NCBI RefSeq assembly: GCF_029210495.1
Contig: NZ_JARGDK010000008.1
Location: forward strand, 1 to 64,000
Direction of reading: 5' to 3'
Length of the DNA stretch: 64,000 nucleotides
Origin: Pseudothioclava nitratireducens
GTDB taxonomy: Bacteria > Pseudomonadota > Alphaproteobacteria > Rhodobacterales > Rhodobacteraceae
The notes beneath the pieces were generated by a model. It searched no databases. It was not told the origin of the DNA and saw only the letters and a list, made by a program, of their open reading frames with translations. The number at the start of each line of letters is the position of its first letter. The first letter of the stretch is position 1. Positions 8,761 to 17,515 of the stretch are shown piece after piece. A program made the translations under genes and the position numbers.

Positions 8761-9366
8761 ATGGCGTCGGATCAGACCACGGGGGCGGGCGCTTCGGCGC
8801 CAACCCCTTCCGCCGAGCAGATATGGGACCCGGTGGTGCGGATTTTCCACTGGGCCTTGGTCATTGCTTTTGTCGTGACCTTCGGGTTGGGTAAATTCGG
8901 CCCCGATCAGATGACACTCCATTTTTACGGCGGCTACACGATTGCCGCGCTTGTCGTGCTGCGGGTGATCTGGGGATTTGTCGGGCCGAGGAACGCGCGG
9001 TTCACGAACTTTGTCAAAGGTCCGGGCGCTGTGCTCGCCTATGCGCGCACGTTGCCAAAGCGCGCGCCGAGCCATTCGCGGGGGCATAATCCGGTCGGCG
9101 CGCTTTTCGTCGTCGGTATCCTGATCGTTCTGGGGTTGCAGGTCATGACCGGGCTTCTGGCCGATCCAGAGGATTACATCAATGTCGGGCCGCTTGCGAA
9201 ATATGTGTCGATCGAGACTGCGCGCAAAGCGCTGGCCCTGCATGAGCCGCTGGGCATGATTGCCCTCATTGGCGTTGTGGCGCATATCGCCGCCATCGGC
9301 TTCTACAAGCGCTGGAAGGGCGAGAACCTCGTCACGCCGATGATCACCGGTCGCAAGAGCGATTGA
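8761..9366 (+). CDS. Cytochrome b561 family membrane protein
   Basis: 201-residue four-helix membrane di-haem cytochrome b561 of the bacterial (hydrogenase cytochrome-b-like) type. Histidines sit in the membrane segments in the expected pattern: VRIFHWALVI, MTLHFYGGY, ALHEPLG and VAHIAAIGFY. A cytosolic/periplasmic Gly-His loop (SRGHNPVGAL) precedes the third helix. It is expected to move electrons between a quinol or other donor and its partner, the adjacent cytochrome c'. Cytochrome c'/b561 pairs are repeatedly found together in proteobacteria. The electron direction and physiological acceptor cannot be told from sequence. Confidence 0.87.
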   Translation: MASDQTTGAGASAPTPSAEQIWDPVVRIFHWALVIAFVVTFGLGKFGPDQMTLHFYGGYTIAALVVLRVIWGFVGPRNARFTNFVKGPGAVLAYARTLPKRAPSHSRGHNPVGALFVVGILIVLGLQVMTGLLADPEDYINVGPLAKYVSIETARKALALHEPLGMIALIGVVAHIAAIGFYKRWKGENLVTPMITGRKSD

Positions 9367-9438
9367 GCGCAGACTGACTTCGGGTCCGGGGGTGCGAAGC
9401 CTCTGGACCTCGCCCCGCGGCGGCGCTAGCGTCGCGCG

Positions 9439-10842
9439 ATGGTTTCCGAACAACTCGACAGACCTGCGGTTTCTGCCGCGCGGATGCCCCTGTCCGCTCA
9501 TCTCCGCGCCGTTCTGGTGCTGGGGCTGCCTTTGATTGGGTCGAATGTGGCGCAAATGGCGCTGCATGTGACCGATACGGTGATGCTGGGCTGGTACGGG
9601 GTGAACGAACTGGCCGCCGGAGTGCTCGCGGCGGGGATGTTCTTTCTGATGTTCCTTCTGGGAACCGGCTTCGCCTTTGCCGTGATGGGGCGGGTTTCGG
9701 CGGCGCTGGGTGCGGGTGACGACACGCAGATGCGGCGCGATACGCGGATGGGGCTCTGGCTCTCGATGATCTTCGCGCTGCTGGCCTTCCCGGTATTCTG
9801 GTTTTCCGGGGCAATTCTGCGGCTTCTCGGGCAGGACCCGGCGCTCTCGGCCATGGCCGAGGCTTATCTGCGGGTGGCGTGGCTTGGCCTTGGCCCGGCG
9901 CTGGTGATTGCGACGCTCAAGAGCTATCTCGCCGCACAAGAGCGCGCGCAGGTCGTGCTTTGGATCACACTGGTGGGTGTGGCGCTGAATGTGGTGCTCA
10001 ACTGGGCGCTGATCTTCGGGAATTGGGGGGCGCCGGAGCTGGGCCTGCAAGGCGCTGCCATTGCCTCGGTCGTGGTCGCGCTGACCGGCGCGATCATGGC
10101 CGCGCTTTATGCCGGGCTGGCCCCGGACCTGCGCCATGTCGGTCTTTTTCAACGGTTCTGGCGGCCCGACTGGGAGGCCTTCTGGTCAGTGGCAAGGATG
10201 GGTGTCCCGATCGGCCTCACCTCGGTGTTTGAGGCCACGATGTTTCAGGCCAGTGCGATCATGATGGGCTGGATCGGGGTGCGCGAACTTGCCGCGCATG
10301 GGATCGCGCTGGAACTCGCCTCGATCACATTCATGGTCCATATGGGGCTTTCGCATGCGGCGACCGTGCGCACTGGGCGCGCGCATGGTGCGGGGCTGGT
10401 CGAGCATATGCGCACGGGCGCCGTCGCCGCACATATGCTCTCCTTCTGTTTCGGCGTGTTGACGGTTGCGATCTTCCTTCTGTTCCCCGAGCAGCTCGTG
10501 GGTCTTTTCCTCGATGCGAGCGATGCAGAGGCCCCGGCCATCCTGCTCGTAGGGGTCGGCCTTCTGGCGATGGCCGCGCTGTTCCAGATCTTCGATTCGC
10601 TTCAGGTCATGGCGATCGGGCTGTTGCGCGGGGTGCAGGATACGCGCGTGCCGATGTGGATCACGCTCACCGCCTATTGGGCGCTGGGCGTTCCGGCAAG
10701 CTATCTGCTGGCCTTCGTTTTTGGCTGGGGGCCGAAGGGGCTGTGGCTCGGTCTGATGGTGGGGCTGGCGGCTGCGGGGGGCGCTTTGGCGTGGCGGTTC
10801 TGGACCGGCCCCTGGATGCGCCCCGTGGCCGCGCGGCCTTAA
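9439..10842 (+). CDS. MATE family multidrug/Na+ antiporter (NorM-like)
   Basis: 467-residue multidrug and toxin extrusion transporter with twelve predicted membrane helices in two similar halves. The first half opens LVLGLPLIGSNVAQMALHVT with TDTVMLGWYGVNELAAG, and the second half repeats this as MGVPIGLTSVFEATMFQASA with WIGVRELAAHG. This internal duplication is diagnostic of the MatE fold. It exports cationic compounds using Na+ or H+ gradients; the substrate is unknown. The ATG at 9439 has a poor ribosome site, and the in-frame ATG at 9484 is a possible alternative. It shares its last bases with the convergent gene after it. Confidence 0.9.
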   Translation: MVSEQLDRPAVSAARMPLSAHLRAVLVLGLPLIGSNVAQMALHVTDTVMLGWYGVNELAAGVLAAGMFFLMFLLGTGFAFAVMGRVSAALGAGDDTQMRRDTRMGLWLSMIFALLAFPVFWFSGAILRLLGQDPALSAMAEAYLRVAWLGLGPALVIATLKSYLAAQERAQVVLWITLVGVALNVVLNWALIFGNWGAPELGLQGAAIASVVVALTGAIMAALYAGLAPDLRHVGLFQRFWRPDWEAFWSVARMGVPIGLTSVFEATMFQASAIMMGWIGVRELAAHGIALELASITFMVHMGLSHAATVRTGRAHGAGLVEHMRTGAVAAHMLSFCFGVLTVAIFLLFPEQLVGLFLDASDAEAPAILLVGVGLLAMAALFQIFDSLQVMAIGLLRGVQDTRVPMWITLTAYWALGVPASYLLAFVFGWGPKGLWLGLMVGLAAAGGALAWRFWTGPWMRPVAARP

Positions 10843-11255
10843 TCGGCGGGACTGTCCGAGCGCATGAGGCGGTCGGCTTTCTTGCGAACCAGCACCGTGC
10901 GCAGGTCGTGCATCGCCAGCAAGAGATCGTCCGTCACCCGCTCCAGCTGGGCATCGGTGGCTTTGGATTGCACCCAATGCGTCGTCAGGTTGAGGTAATC
11001 GACCGCGCGCAGAATGTCGTCGATATCGCGCTCGGCCAAAAGCGCGACCCGCGCCTCCATCCATTCCCGGATCGCCGCCATGTCTTCAGGGGTCAGCGCT
11101 CGGTCGCCCTGTGGCTTGATTTCGCCATTCTTGACGTTGACGGTCGCGATCTGATCCATCTCGATCCGCCGCTGCCGGTTCTCGGAGTCGATCCGAAACA
11201 CGATCGCGCCGTTTTCCTTAACGCGGAAATAATAGTCCGGCAGATCGCCCGCCAT
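10839..11255 (-). CDS. Conserved hypothetical protein, cotranscribed with aspartate aminotransferase
   Basis: Soluble 138-residue protein with no signal peptide or membrane segment. It begins MAGDLPDYYFRVKENGAIVF and is rich in charged helical sequence; the middle contains ALTPEDMAAIREWMEARV. I do not recognise a characterised domain. The start at 11255 is preceded by GAGGA at a good distance; an upstream in-frame start would overlap the gap to the aminotransferase. It lies 35 bases downstream of that gene on the same strand, so the two are probably one operon. Confidence 0.75.
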   Translation of the reverse strand: MAGDLPDYYFRVKENGAIVFRIDSENRQRRIEMDQIATVNVKNGEIKPQGDRALTPEDMAAIREWMEARVALLAERDIDDILRAVDYLNLTTHWVQSKATDAQLERVTDDLLLAMHDLRTVLVRKKADRLMRSDSPAD

Positions 11256-11290
11256 TCTGGTCCTCACTTCGTTCTGGCCGTTGATCGGCC

Positions 11291-12553
<1,263 letters not shown>

Positions 12554-12575
12554 TCAAGCGAAAGAGGAGGCAGCG

Positions 12576-12953
12576 ATGAACGATTGGTATGAAGCGGCGC
12601 AGGCAACTTTCGGGGACCGGCTGGCCGGCGCGCGTGAAGCGGCCGGTTTGACGCAAGATGCGCTGGCCGAACGGCTTGGTGTGCAGTCCGATACCATTGC
12701 CGCATGGGAGGAAGACCGTGACGACCCGCGCGCAAACCGCCTTCAGATGGTGGCGGGGATGCTCAACGTGTCGCTGATGTGGCTACTGACCGGAGAGGGC
12801 GAAGGACTTGACGGACCGCCCGGCGCGGTGGCACAGGCAGATGCGGAGCGCGAGACGCTGCGCGAGATCCGCGACATTCGCACGGTGCTGGCGGAACTCG
12901 ATGCGCGGCTCGACCGGCTCGAGCGCAAGTTGACAACGGGGGAGCCCCAATGA
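12576..12953 (+). CDS. XRE-family helix-turn-helix regulator
   Basis: 125-residue DNA-binding protein. Residues ~15-70 form a Cro/C1-type helix-turn-helix (LAGAREAAGLTQDALAERLG, then SDTIAAWEEDRDDPRANRL). An acidic Gly-rich linker and a C-terminal coiled-coil segment (ETLREIRDIRTVLAELDARL) follow, probably for oligomerisation. AGGAGG precedes the ATG by 5 bases. Its stop overlaps the sdhE start by an ATGA, so it is translationally coupled to a succinate dehydrogenase assembly factor. Targets are unknown; autoregulation and control of the divergent aspC are plausible. Confidence 0.85.
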   Translation: MNDWYEAAQATFGDRLAGAREAAGLTQDALAERLGVQSDTIAAWEEDRDDPRANRLQMVAGMLNVSLMWLLTGEGEGLDGPPGAVAQADAERETLREIRDIRTVLAELDARLDRLERKLTTGEPQ

Positions 12954-13222
12954 CCGAGACCCATGACGCGCGGCTCAAACGGATGAAAATGCGTAGCTGG
13001 CGCCGGGGGACGAAGGAAATGGACCTGATCCTTGGGCCCTATGCGGATGCGACGCTTGCGCAGATGGGGGCGGAGCGGCTCGATCTTTATGATCGGCTGC
13101 TCGAGGAGAACGATCAGGATCTTTATCCTTGGGTCTCGGGCACGCAGCCTTGCCCGGGCGAATATCTGGAACTCCTGACCGAGATCGCGGCCTTTGCGCG
13201 GGCGCGCCACGGCACGGCCTGA
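12950..13222 (+). CDS. sdhE: FAD assembly factor SdhE
   Basis: Small soluble factor (90 residues) that promotes covalent attachment of FAD to the succinate dehydrogenase flavoprotein. The conserved RGxxE motif is present as RRGTKEMD (residues ~18-25). The family pattern continues with L-x-x-Y-D-x-LLEENDQDLYPWVSG. It is encoded directly after the XRE regulator with a 4-base overlap. The sdh operon itself is not in this window. Confidence 0.92.
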   Translation: MTETHDARLKRMKMRSWRRGTKEMDLILGPYADATLAQMGAERLDLYDRLLEENDQDLYPWVSGTQPCPGEYLELLTEIAAFARARHGTA

Positions 13223-13227
13223 TCGCG

Positions 13228-13304
13228 GGTTTCGCGCGCAATCGTCAAAAATTTTCCGTTTCCGGTCTGTTCTTAACCGCTCGTTCGCCTTTTTGCGCGA
13301 AACC
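13228..13304. promoter_or_regulatory. Long-range inverted repeat upstream of the LdtR-like regulator
   Basis: GGTTTCGCGC (13228-13237) and its exact complement GCGCGAAACC (13295-13304) flank a 57-base AT-richer segment that should hold the promoter of the downstream MarR-family gene. Two half-sites flanking a promoter would fit autoregulation by a dimer, or an RNA stem; this is inferred. Confidence 0.4.
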
Positions 13305-13337
13305 TGTGGACGGGCAGCGAGAGATGCGGAGAAAATA

Positions 13338-13841
13338 ATGACCTTGCAGACCCCTGTAATGCATGATGCCGCCCCCCATCCGGGGGTCATGGCGGGCTAT
13401 CTCGACAGTCTTTCACTGGTTGAGCGGTTGCACCGGCTGCTGCTGGATGTGGTGAAGGATGAATTCGAACGGCTTGGCCTGCTCGACATCAACCCGGTTC
13501 AGGCGCTCTTGCTGTTCAATGTCGGCGATAATGAGGTGACGGCAGGCGAGTTGAAAAGTCGCGGCTATTACCAAGGCTCGAACGTTTCTTACAACCTCAA
13601 GAAGTTGGTGGAAGCCGGATACATGCACCATCAACGCTGTGAGATTGATCGCCGCTCTGTGCGTGTCCGTCTGACCGCAAAGGGGCGCGATATGCGTGAT
13701 GCCGTAGCGGCCCTGTTTGAGCGGCATGCGGTCGGCATGGAAACCCGCGGCGTCATCACGTTCGACATGATGGATGAGCTGAACCGCACCCTGCGCCGGA
13801 TGGAGCGTTACTGGACCGATCAGATCCGCTATATCTACTGA
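13338..13841 (+). CDS. MarR-family winged-helix regulator, LdtR-like
   Basis: 167-residue MarR/winged-helix regulator. The central block INPVQALLLFNVGDNEVTAG then ELKSRGYYQGSNVSYNLKKL and HHQRCEIDRRSVRVRLT closely matches the regulator LdtR of Liberibacter/Rhizobiales. LdtR controls an L,D-transpeptidase and envelope stress tolerance in those bacteria. Assignment of the same targets here is inference; no L,D-transpeptidase gene is in the window. The next gene is a beta-lactamase-fold serine hydrolase, which is suggestive but unproven. I chose the ATG at 13338, with GGAG 7 bases upstream. An inverted repeat lies in the leader. Confidence 0.85.
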   Translation: MTLQTPVMHDAAPHPGVMAGYLDSLSLVERLHRLLLDVVKDEFERLGLLDINPVQALLLFNVGDNEVTAGELKSRGYYQGSNVSYNLKKLVEAGYMHHQRCEIDRRSVRVRLTAKGRDMRDAVAALFERHAVGMETRGVITFDMMDELNRTLRRMERYWTDQIRYIY

Positions 13842-13943
13842 GCGTTCATCTGCGGAGCGATCGGGGTCATCCTCTGCGTGCCGCTACGGCTCTCTTGCGT
13901 CATGCCGGCCCTGCATGGTTCCTTGCTCGGGGGAGGATGGATC

Positions 13944-15101
13944 ATGCGTATCATTCGGATCGCGCTGCGTGCGGCGCTTGTTCTCGCGGTTCTGCTGGCC
14001 GGGCTGGCGCTGTGGAAGCGCGAGGAGTTGGGGCGACTGCTCGCGGTCAATACCCTGTTCGAGGCCGAGAACATCGTCGAGAATTTCTCGCATATGGACC
14101 GGCTGTTCCATCATCGTGTGCTGGACAGGGGCACGGGACCGGTGGCGCCTTTGCCGAGCGGCGCGGCGATGACTCTGCCTCCTGACGCGCAAGAGTGGAT
14201 CACGCGCCGCGCCGTGACAGCGCTGGTGGTGTTGCGCGAGGGTGCGTTGGTGCATGAGAGCTACCACCTTGGCACCGGGCCCGAGGACCTGCGGATCAGT
14301 TGGTCGGTGGCGAAATCTGTGCTTTCGGCCCTGTTCGGCACGCTTCATGCTGATGGCACTCTAGCTGATCTCGACGCTCAGGTCGTCGATTTTGCGCCGG
14401 ATTTGCGGGGTTCGGCCTATGAGGGCGCGACGATCCGGGACGTTCTGACGATGTCGTCTGGCGTTGCCTTCAATGAGGACTATCTGGATTTCAATTCTGA
14501 TATCAACAAGATGGGCCGGGTGCTGGCGCTTGGCGGTTCGATGAACGCCTTTGCCGCGTCTTTGGCAGCCCGGGCGGCGGAACCGGGCGCGCGGATGCAT
14601 TATGTTTCCATCGACACGCATGTGCTTGGCATGGTGATCGCGGGGGCGACGGGGCGCGACCCGGTCGATCTCATGCAGGAGCGGATCGTGGCGCGCATGG
14701 GCCTTGAGGCGTCGCCCATAATGCTCACCGATGGTGACGGCACCGGGTTCGTTCTGGGCGGGCTCAATCTGCGCACCCGCGATTACGCGCGGATCGGGCA
14801 GATGTTCTTGCAAGGCGGCCAATGGCAGGGCGAACAGATCGTGCCCGCTGATTGGGTCGCGGCCTCGACCCGGCATCAGGCGCCGGGCGGCGCGGGCTAT
14901 GGCTATCAATGGTGGGTGCCGGTCGACAGTGCCCAACACGGCAACGACTATCAGGCGCAGGGCATCTACGGGCAGTTCATCTATGTGAACCCCGAAACGC
15001 GCACTGTGATTGCCGCCAATATGGCCGACCGGAACTTCGAGGATGCCGGGGTGGATGCGGAAAACCTTGCCATGTTCCGGGCAATTGCGCAGTCTGACTA
15101 G
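13944..15101 (+). CDS. Membrane-anchored serine hydrolase (class C beta-lactamase/PBP-like fold)
   Basis: 385-residue protein with a single N-terminal hydrophobic anchor (residues ~3-22) and a periplasmic beta-lactamase-family domain. The catalytic SxxK motif is SWSVAKSVLSALFG (Ser-Val-Ala-Lys, near residue 120). A YxS/YxN-like motif occurs in MHYVSIDTHVLGMV. The third conserved element near GIYGQFIYVN replaces the classical KTG. The group includes esterases, D-aminopeptidases and 6-aminohexanoate hydrolases, so substrate prediction is not safe; resistance to beta-lactams is not implied. GGAGG lies about 9 bases before the ATG at 13944. Confidence 0.83.
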   Translation: MRIIRIALRAALVLAVLLAGLALWKREELGRLLAVNTLFEAENIVENFSHMDRLFHHRVLDRGTGPVAPLPSGAAMTLPPDAQEWITRRAVTALVVLREGALVHESYHLGTGPEDLRISWSVAKSVLSALFGTLHADGTLADLDAQVVDFAPDLRGSAYEGATIRDVLTMSSGVAFNEDYLDFNSDINKMGRVLALGGSMNAFAASLAARAAEPGARMHYVSIDTHVLGMVIAGATGRDPVDLMQERIVARMGLEASPIMLTDGDGTGFVLGGLNLRTRDYARIGQMFLQGGQWQGEQIVPADWVAASTRHQAPGGAGYGYQWWVPVDSAQHGNDYQAQGIYGQFIYVNPETRTVIAANMADRNFEDAGVDAENLAMFRAIAQSD

Positions 15102-15123
15102 ACCGCCGCCCGGAGGCCCGCCG

Positions 15124-15504
15124 ATGGAGATGCTGCCAGCAGTCAACGTGCTGGGCGGGGTTTTGCAGCCCTGCTCGATGACCCCGCGCACCGGGTTCTT
15201 TCGGGATGGGCTGTGCAACACTTGCTGGGAGGATGCAGGCAGCCACACGGTCTGCGTGATCGTCACGGATGAGTTTTTGGTCTGGTCAAGCTATGTCGGC
15301 AACGATCTTGTGACCCCGCGCCCGGAGTTCGACTCTCCGGGGCTGAAGCAGGGGGACCGATGGTGTCTGTGCGCCGGACGGTTCCTCGAAGCGCATGACG
15401 AGGGCTGTGCGCCGCAGGTCGTGCTGGAGGCCACGCATGAGCGTGCGCTTCGGGTGGTGTCGCTTGAAATCCTGCGCGACCACGCCTTTCGTGGCGAGGT
15501 TTAG
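15124..15504 (+). CDS. DUF2237 family protein
   Basis: 126-residue cytoplasmic protein that matches the DUF2237 pattern throughout: NVLGGVLQPCSMTPRTGFFR, then DAGSHTVCVIVTDEFL, SPGLKQGDRWCLCAGRFLEA and VVLEATHERAL. It has several conserved cysteines (in QPCS, NTCW and WCLC). The function of the family is not known. GGAGG is 8 bases before the ATG. The stop codon shares bases with the convergent epmA stop. Confidence 0.85.
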   Translation: MEMLPAVNVLGGVLQPCSMTPRTGFFRDGLCNTCWEDAGSHTVCVIVTDEFLVWSSYVGNDLVTPRPEFDSPGLKQGDRWCLCAGRFLEAHDEGCAPQVVLEATHERALRVVSLEILRDHAFRGEV

Positions 15505-16544
15505 GCGCTGGCGACGGGTGCCCAGAGCACATCCGTGATCTTCGGGGCGCCGGTTGCGAGCATCACCAGCCGGTCGAAGCCAAGCGCGATGCCGCTGGCG
15601 GCGGGCATGATCTCAAGAGCCGCGAGAAAATCCTCGTCGAGCGGGTAACGCTCGCCATAGAGGCGTTCTTTCTCGTCCATCTCGGCCTCGAAGCGGCGAC
15701 GCTGTTCGGCCGCGTCGGTCAACTCGCCGAACCCGTTGGCCAGTTCCACCCCGCAGGCATAAAGCTCGAACCGTTCAGCCACGCGCGGATCGTCGGGGGC
15801 CGGGCGGGCGAGTGCCGCCTCGGCCACGGGGTAGCGGTCGAGGATCGTCGCGCGGCCATGACCCAGATGTGGTTCCACCATACCCACAAGCACCTTGGAC
15901 ACCATGTCCGACCAACTGTCATCGGGCGCCGTGGCTATCCCGCGTGCAGTGCATTGCGCGCGCAGCGCGTCGGCATCGGTGGCGCCGCCCACAGCGCAGG
16001 TCGCCAGCAGGTCGATCCCGGCGAAACGGGTGAACGCATCGGCGACCGAAAGCCGCTCGGGCTTGGCGAAGGGATCGCATTCGATCCCGCCATGACGCAG
16101 GACCGTGCTGCCCGCAGCCTCGGCGGCAAGCCGCAGGAACGCCCCGCAATCCTCCATGAGCCGGGTGTAGTCTTCACCCGCGCGATACCATTCGAGCATG
16201 GTGAATTCGGGCGCGTGGCGCGGCCCGCTCTCGCGATTGCGCCAGACATGTGAAAACGCCGCGATACGCGGCTCCCCGGCGGCGAGCAGTTTCTTCATCG
16301 CGAATTCGGGCGAGGTGTGCAGATACATCCGCCGGGCCACCCCGTCATGGCCGATCGCATCGGTGGCGAAAGCGTGCAGATGCGCCTCATTGCCGGGGCT
16401 GACCTGAAGCGCGGGCGGGTCCATTTCGACGAAGCCTTCGACCGCGAGCCAGCCCCGGATCGCGCCCTGAATCCGGTTGCGCGCCAGCAATGCGGGGCGG
16501 CGGTCGGCGTGACGGTCGGGGTGCCACCAGGGACGTTCGGTCAT
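15501..16544 (-). CDS. epmA: EF-P--(R)-beta-lysine ligase EpmA (PoxA/GenX)
   Basis: Class II lysyl-tRNA-synthetase paralogue (347 residues) that activates beta-lysine and attaches it to a lysine of elongation factor P. It has the class II catalytic motifs: motif 2 in FSHVWRNRESGPRHAPEFTM (about residues 98-117) and motif 3 in SGIALGFDRLVML near the C-terminus. The N-terminal anticodon-binding domain of true lysyl-tRNA synthetases is absent, which identifies EpmA. Its substrate protein gene, efp, is divergent with only 100 bases between the starts. EpmB (the lysine 2,3-aminomutase) is not seen in this window. Confidence 0.92.
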   Translation of the reverse strand: MTERPWWHPDRHADRRPALLARNRIQGAIRGWLAVEGFVEMDPPALQVSPGNEAHLHAFATDAIGHDGVARRMYLHTSPEFAMKKLLAAGEPRIAAFSHVWRNRESGPRHAPEFTMLEWYRAGEDYTRLMEDCGAFLRLAAEAAGSTVLRHGGIECDPFAKPERLSVADAFTRFAGIDLLATCAVGGATDADALRAQCTARGIATAPDDSWSDMVSKVLVGMVEPHLGHGRATILDRYPVAEAALARPAPDDPRVAERFELYACGVELANGFGELTDAAEQRRRFEAEMDEKERLYGERYPLDEDFLAALEIMPAASGIALGFDRLVMLATGAPKITDVLWAPVASA

Positions 16545-16644
16545 GTCAGCGGCTTTCTGGCTGGAAATTCCGTTCCGAATGGTTTAGGCGCGATGCCAGC
16601 CGGGCGCCAGAGCCTGCCACCCGTTATTCGCAAGGAACCATACC

Positions 16645-17214
16645 ATGGCCAAAGTGATCGCCTCGCAACTGCGCAAGGGCAATGTGGTCGAGATCAACGA
16701 ACAGCTCTATGTCGTGCTGACCGCCCAGAACTTCCACCCCGGCAAGGGCACGCCCGTGACGCAGGTCGACATGCGCCGCATCTCGGACGGGACCAAGGTT
16801 TCGGAGCGCTGGAAGACCACGGATTCGGTTGAGCGCGCGCATGTGGAAGAAAGCGAATATGACTTCCTCTACGAGGATGGTGAAGGCTTCCACTTCATGA
16901 ACCCCGAGAGCTACGAGCAGGTCACGGTTTCCGAGGATGTCATCGGCGACTCCAAGGTTTTCCTGCGTGACGGTATCCGTTGCTTCCTCAAGCTGCACGG
17001 CGACAACGTGATCGCGATCGAACTGCCGCAGAAGGTGGTGGTCGAGGTCGAGGAAACCGAACCTGTCGTGAAAGGCCAGACGGCGTCCTCGTCCTATAAA
17101 CCTTCGACCTGCACCGGCGGTATCCGCGTGATGGTTCCGCCGCATATCGGCGTGGGTACCCGGATCGTCATCACGACCGAAGACAATTCCTACGTGGAAC
17201 GCGCGAAGGACTGA
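16645..17214 (+). CDS. efp: Elongation factor P
   Basis: 189-residue translation factor that enters the ribosomal E site to relieve stalling at polyproline. Three beta-barrel domains are evident. The tip loop of domain I reads NFHPGKGTP with lysine 34, the residue modified by EpmA-type enzymes. The C-terminal OB domain has the family signature [20 protein letters not shown]. The sequence CAAGGAACCATACC gives AAGGA about 7 bases before the ATG. The divergent epmA provides the modification enzyme. A strong terminator lies 20 bases after the stop. Confidence 0.97.
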   Translation: MAKVIASQLRKGNVVEINEQLYVVLTAQNFHPGKGTPVTQVDMRRISDGTKVSERWKTTDSVERAHVEESEYDFLYEDGEGFHFMNPESYEQVTVSEDVIGDSKVFLRDGIRCFLKLHGDNVIAIELPQKVVVEVEETEPVVKGQTASSSYKPSTCTGGIRVMVPPHIGVGTRIVITTEDNSYVERAKD

Positions 17215-17234
17215 CCCTTCGAGCTTTTTGATCC

Positions 17235-17264
17235 AAAGGCGCCCTTCGGGGCGCCTTTTGCGTT
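17235..17264 (+). terminator. Intrinsic terminator after efp
   Basis: AAAGGCGCCC-TTCG-GGGCGCCTTT stem-loop (17235-17258) followed by a short T-containing tail. It ends just before the stop of the convergent thioredoxin gene and is nearly symmetrical, so it may serve both strands. Confidence 0.85.
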
Positions 17265-17269
17265 TTGGC

Positions 17270-17503
17270 TCAGCCGTTCATAAGCGCCGCGATTTCGTCC
17301 GCCGAAAGGACTTTGCCCGAGGTGACAACCTTTTCGTCGATCACAAGAGCCGGGGTCGACATCACGCCATAGGCCGCGATCTGAGCGAAATCGGTGACCT
17401 TGCTGACCTCGCCCGTTCGTCCGGCTTGCGCCAGTGCAGCTTCGGCATTGGCGGCGAGGGTTTGGCATTTGCGGCAGCCGGAACCGAGGATCTTGATCTG
17501 CAT
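17270..17503 (-). CDS. Small thioredoxin-fold redox protein
   Basis: 77-residue glutaredoxin-like protein of the redox-active disulfide protein 2 type. The active site GSGCRKCQTL has a CxxC (Cys10/Cys13) and the cis-proline region is MSTPALVIDEKVV. Proteins of this type are commonly encoded next to UPF0718/ArsP-type permeases, as here, and may keep the permease's cysteines reduced or act on a bound thiol-reactive compound. It is 12 bases downstream of the permease gene in the same operon. AAAGGAC precedes the ATG. Confidence 0.87.
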   Translation of the reverse strand: MQIKILGSGCRKCQTLAANAEAALAQAGRTGEVSKVTDFAQIAAYGVMSTPALVIDEKVVTSGKVLSADEIAALMNG

Positions 17504-17515
17504 GATTGGTCCTTT

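Noticed and set aside
8275-10152. A 625-codon minus-strand frame opposite cytochrome and MATE genes
   Set aside because: Shadow frame; composition is typical of antisense GC-rich DNA.
15501-16544. Lysyl-tRNA synthetase
   Set aside because: The protein lacks the N-terminal anticodon-binding domain, is short (347 residues) and is divergent from efp, so EpmA fits better.
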